A stretch of DNA of 7,112 nucleotides. It comes from an uncultured Lachnospiraceae bacterium. Its GTDB lineage: Bacteria; Bacillota_A; Clostridia; Lachnospirales; Lachnospiraceae. Numbering within the stretch: the first letter of the stretch is position 1; each line of letters opens with the position of its first letter. The stretch spans positions 1 to 7,112 of the forward strand of contig CADCIU010000083.1 of assembly GCA_902801585.1 (NCBI GenBank), given 5' to 3'. Positions 6,543 to 7,112 of the stretch are shown piece after piece. The notes under the pieces were generated by a model. It had not been told where the DNA came from, made no database searches, and was given only the letters and a program-made list of their open reading frames with translations. Both the position numbers and the translations under genes were made by a program.

Positions 6543-7112
6543 ATGAAAAAGCTTCTATCGATCATCATCTGTGCATCCATGGTGCTGGCAGGCTGCAGCG
6601 CAGGAGGCGGCACAGCCGGGACGGGTGCCACCGGAGACAGCGCCTCTGCAGGCGGAACTGCAGAGGTTTCGACGGAGACCGCTTCAGAGACTGAGGACTC
6701 ATCTGCTGCCGAGGAAGAAAACGGGAGCGGCAGTGCCGGGAAGCCGGCGCTGGAGGTGATCGGGGAAGAAGAAAAGGAAAATATTGACCGCGCCGTGCAG
6801 AACCGGTCATCGAAGAAGGCGGCGGATCCCAATGCCTACATGCTCAGGGACTACGCCGCAAAGGCAGAGGACGCAGCTGTCACAGACGGGAATGCGGAGG
6901 ATCAGAATAAGGCGCCCAAAGCATACACCGTCATGGTCTACATCGTTGGTTCCAACCTGGAGAGCCGGATGGGCGCCGCGACAAACGACATCGATGAGAT
7001 GCGTGATGCAGGACTGGACTATGAGAACACGAACCTGCTCCTCTATACCGGGGGCAGCCGCCGCTGGGTCAGCAGCATCCCCAATGACGTGAACAGCGTG
7101 CTGGACCTGTCC
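6543..7112 (+). CDS. N-terminal part of a lipoprotein peptidase C11 (clostripain family), 3' end cut by window edge
   Basis: ATG 6543 opens a frame that runs to the window end without a stop (190 codons). Residues 1-17 form a lipoprotein signal peptide (MKKLLSIIICASMVLAGC) with lipobox LAGC and lipidated Cys18. Residues 19 to about 120 are a Gly/Ala/Ser/Thr then Glu-rich linker that spaces the enzyme from the membrane. From Y128 the first C11 beta strand (YTVMVYIVGSNLES) and following helix appear, then the second strand (TNLLLYTGG) inside the 90-bp end repeat. The catalytic His and Cys lie beyond the edge. The last 30 codons are identical, in phase, to bases 1-90, so this is either the missing 5' end of the gene at 1-4227 on a circular molecule or a second, near-identical copy. 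GGAGGG nine bases upstream supports the start. The GH3 gene ends 94 bp upstream on the same strand. Confidence 0.92.
   Translation, partial: MKKLLSIIICASMVLAGCSAGGGTAGTGATGDSASAGGTAEVSTETASETEDSSAAEEENGSGSAGKPALEVIGEEEKENIDRAVQNRSSKKAADPNAYMLRDYAAKAEDAAVTDGNAEDQNKAPKAYTVMVYIVGSNLESRMGAATNDIDEMRDAGLDYENTNLLLYTGGSRRWVSSIPNDVNSVLDLS
7023..7112 (+). repeat. 90-bp terminal direct repeat, right copy
   Basis: This is the right-hand partner of bases 1-90. The match extends exactly to both window ends, so its true length cannot be known from this window. Codon phase is preserved across the join: codon TAT at 7020-7022 would be followed by GAG at 1-3 or equally at 7023-7025. Confidence 0.98.

Noticed and set aside
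6571..7092. Plus-strand open frames at 6571-6759 and 6784-7092 in another phase, and minus-strand frames at 6488-6832
   Set aside because: They overlap the lipoprotein signal peptide and linker of the protease, are rich in Arg, Pro and Ser as expected of GC-rich off-frame reading, and have no fitting start context.
1..7112. CRISPR array, insertion sequence or phage element
   Set aside because: The only repeats are the 90-bp ends and diverged protein-coding LRR units; there is no spaced short repeat, transposase, inverted terminal repeat or phage gene.

Overview
The window reads as a piece of a Gram-positive gut-type Clostridia genome, Lachnospiraceae-like at a guess. The support is two lipobox-bearing secreted lipoproteins, strong AGGAGG-type ribosome sites, a clostripain-family protease with BspA-type leucine-rich repeats, and moderate GC (about 45% to 70% by hand count of sample lines). 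No taxonomic marker is present, so the assignment is inference.

Layout, all on the + strand. Positions 1-4227 hold the 3' part of a very large gene: the rest of a peptidase C11 (clostripain) catalytic domain, an unrecognised middle region and two BspA-type LRR modules. After a 127-bp gap, 4355-6448 encodes a complete lipoprotein of glycoside hydrolase family 3, closest by eye to the plant/bacterial exo-beta-glucanase (ExoI-like) branch. After a 94-bp gap, 6543-7112 encodes a lipoprotein signal peptide, a low-complexity linker and the first strand and helix of a peptidase C11 domain, and runs off the window. No stretch over 300 bases lacks a gene.

The most important structural fact is that the first 90 bases (1-90) and last 90 bases (7023-7112) are identical, and the repeat lies in the same codon phase at both ends. 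Joining the ends gives a 7022-bp circle in which the two protease fragments fuse into one uninterrupted frame of 1568 residues with a complete C11 domain. Either the contig is circular, or the locus is a tandem array or pair of near-identical protease genes flanking the GH3 gene that an assembler collapsed. No replication, mobilisation or partition gene is present, so I favour a chromosomal tandem repeat or assembly collapse over an autonomous plasmid.

Functionally, both products would be anchored on the outer face of the cytoplasmic membrane: a cysteine protease with a large adhesive or ligand-binding LRR region, and a beta-glycosidase. Together they suggest surface attack on glycoproteins or glycan-protein substrates. 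That joint role is inferred from adjacency and shared localisation only.
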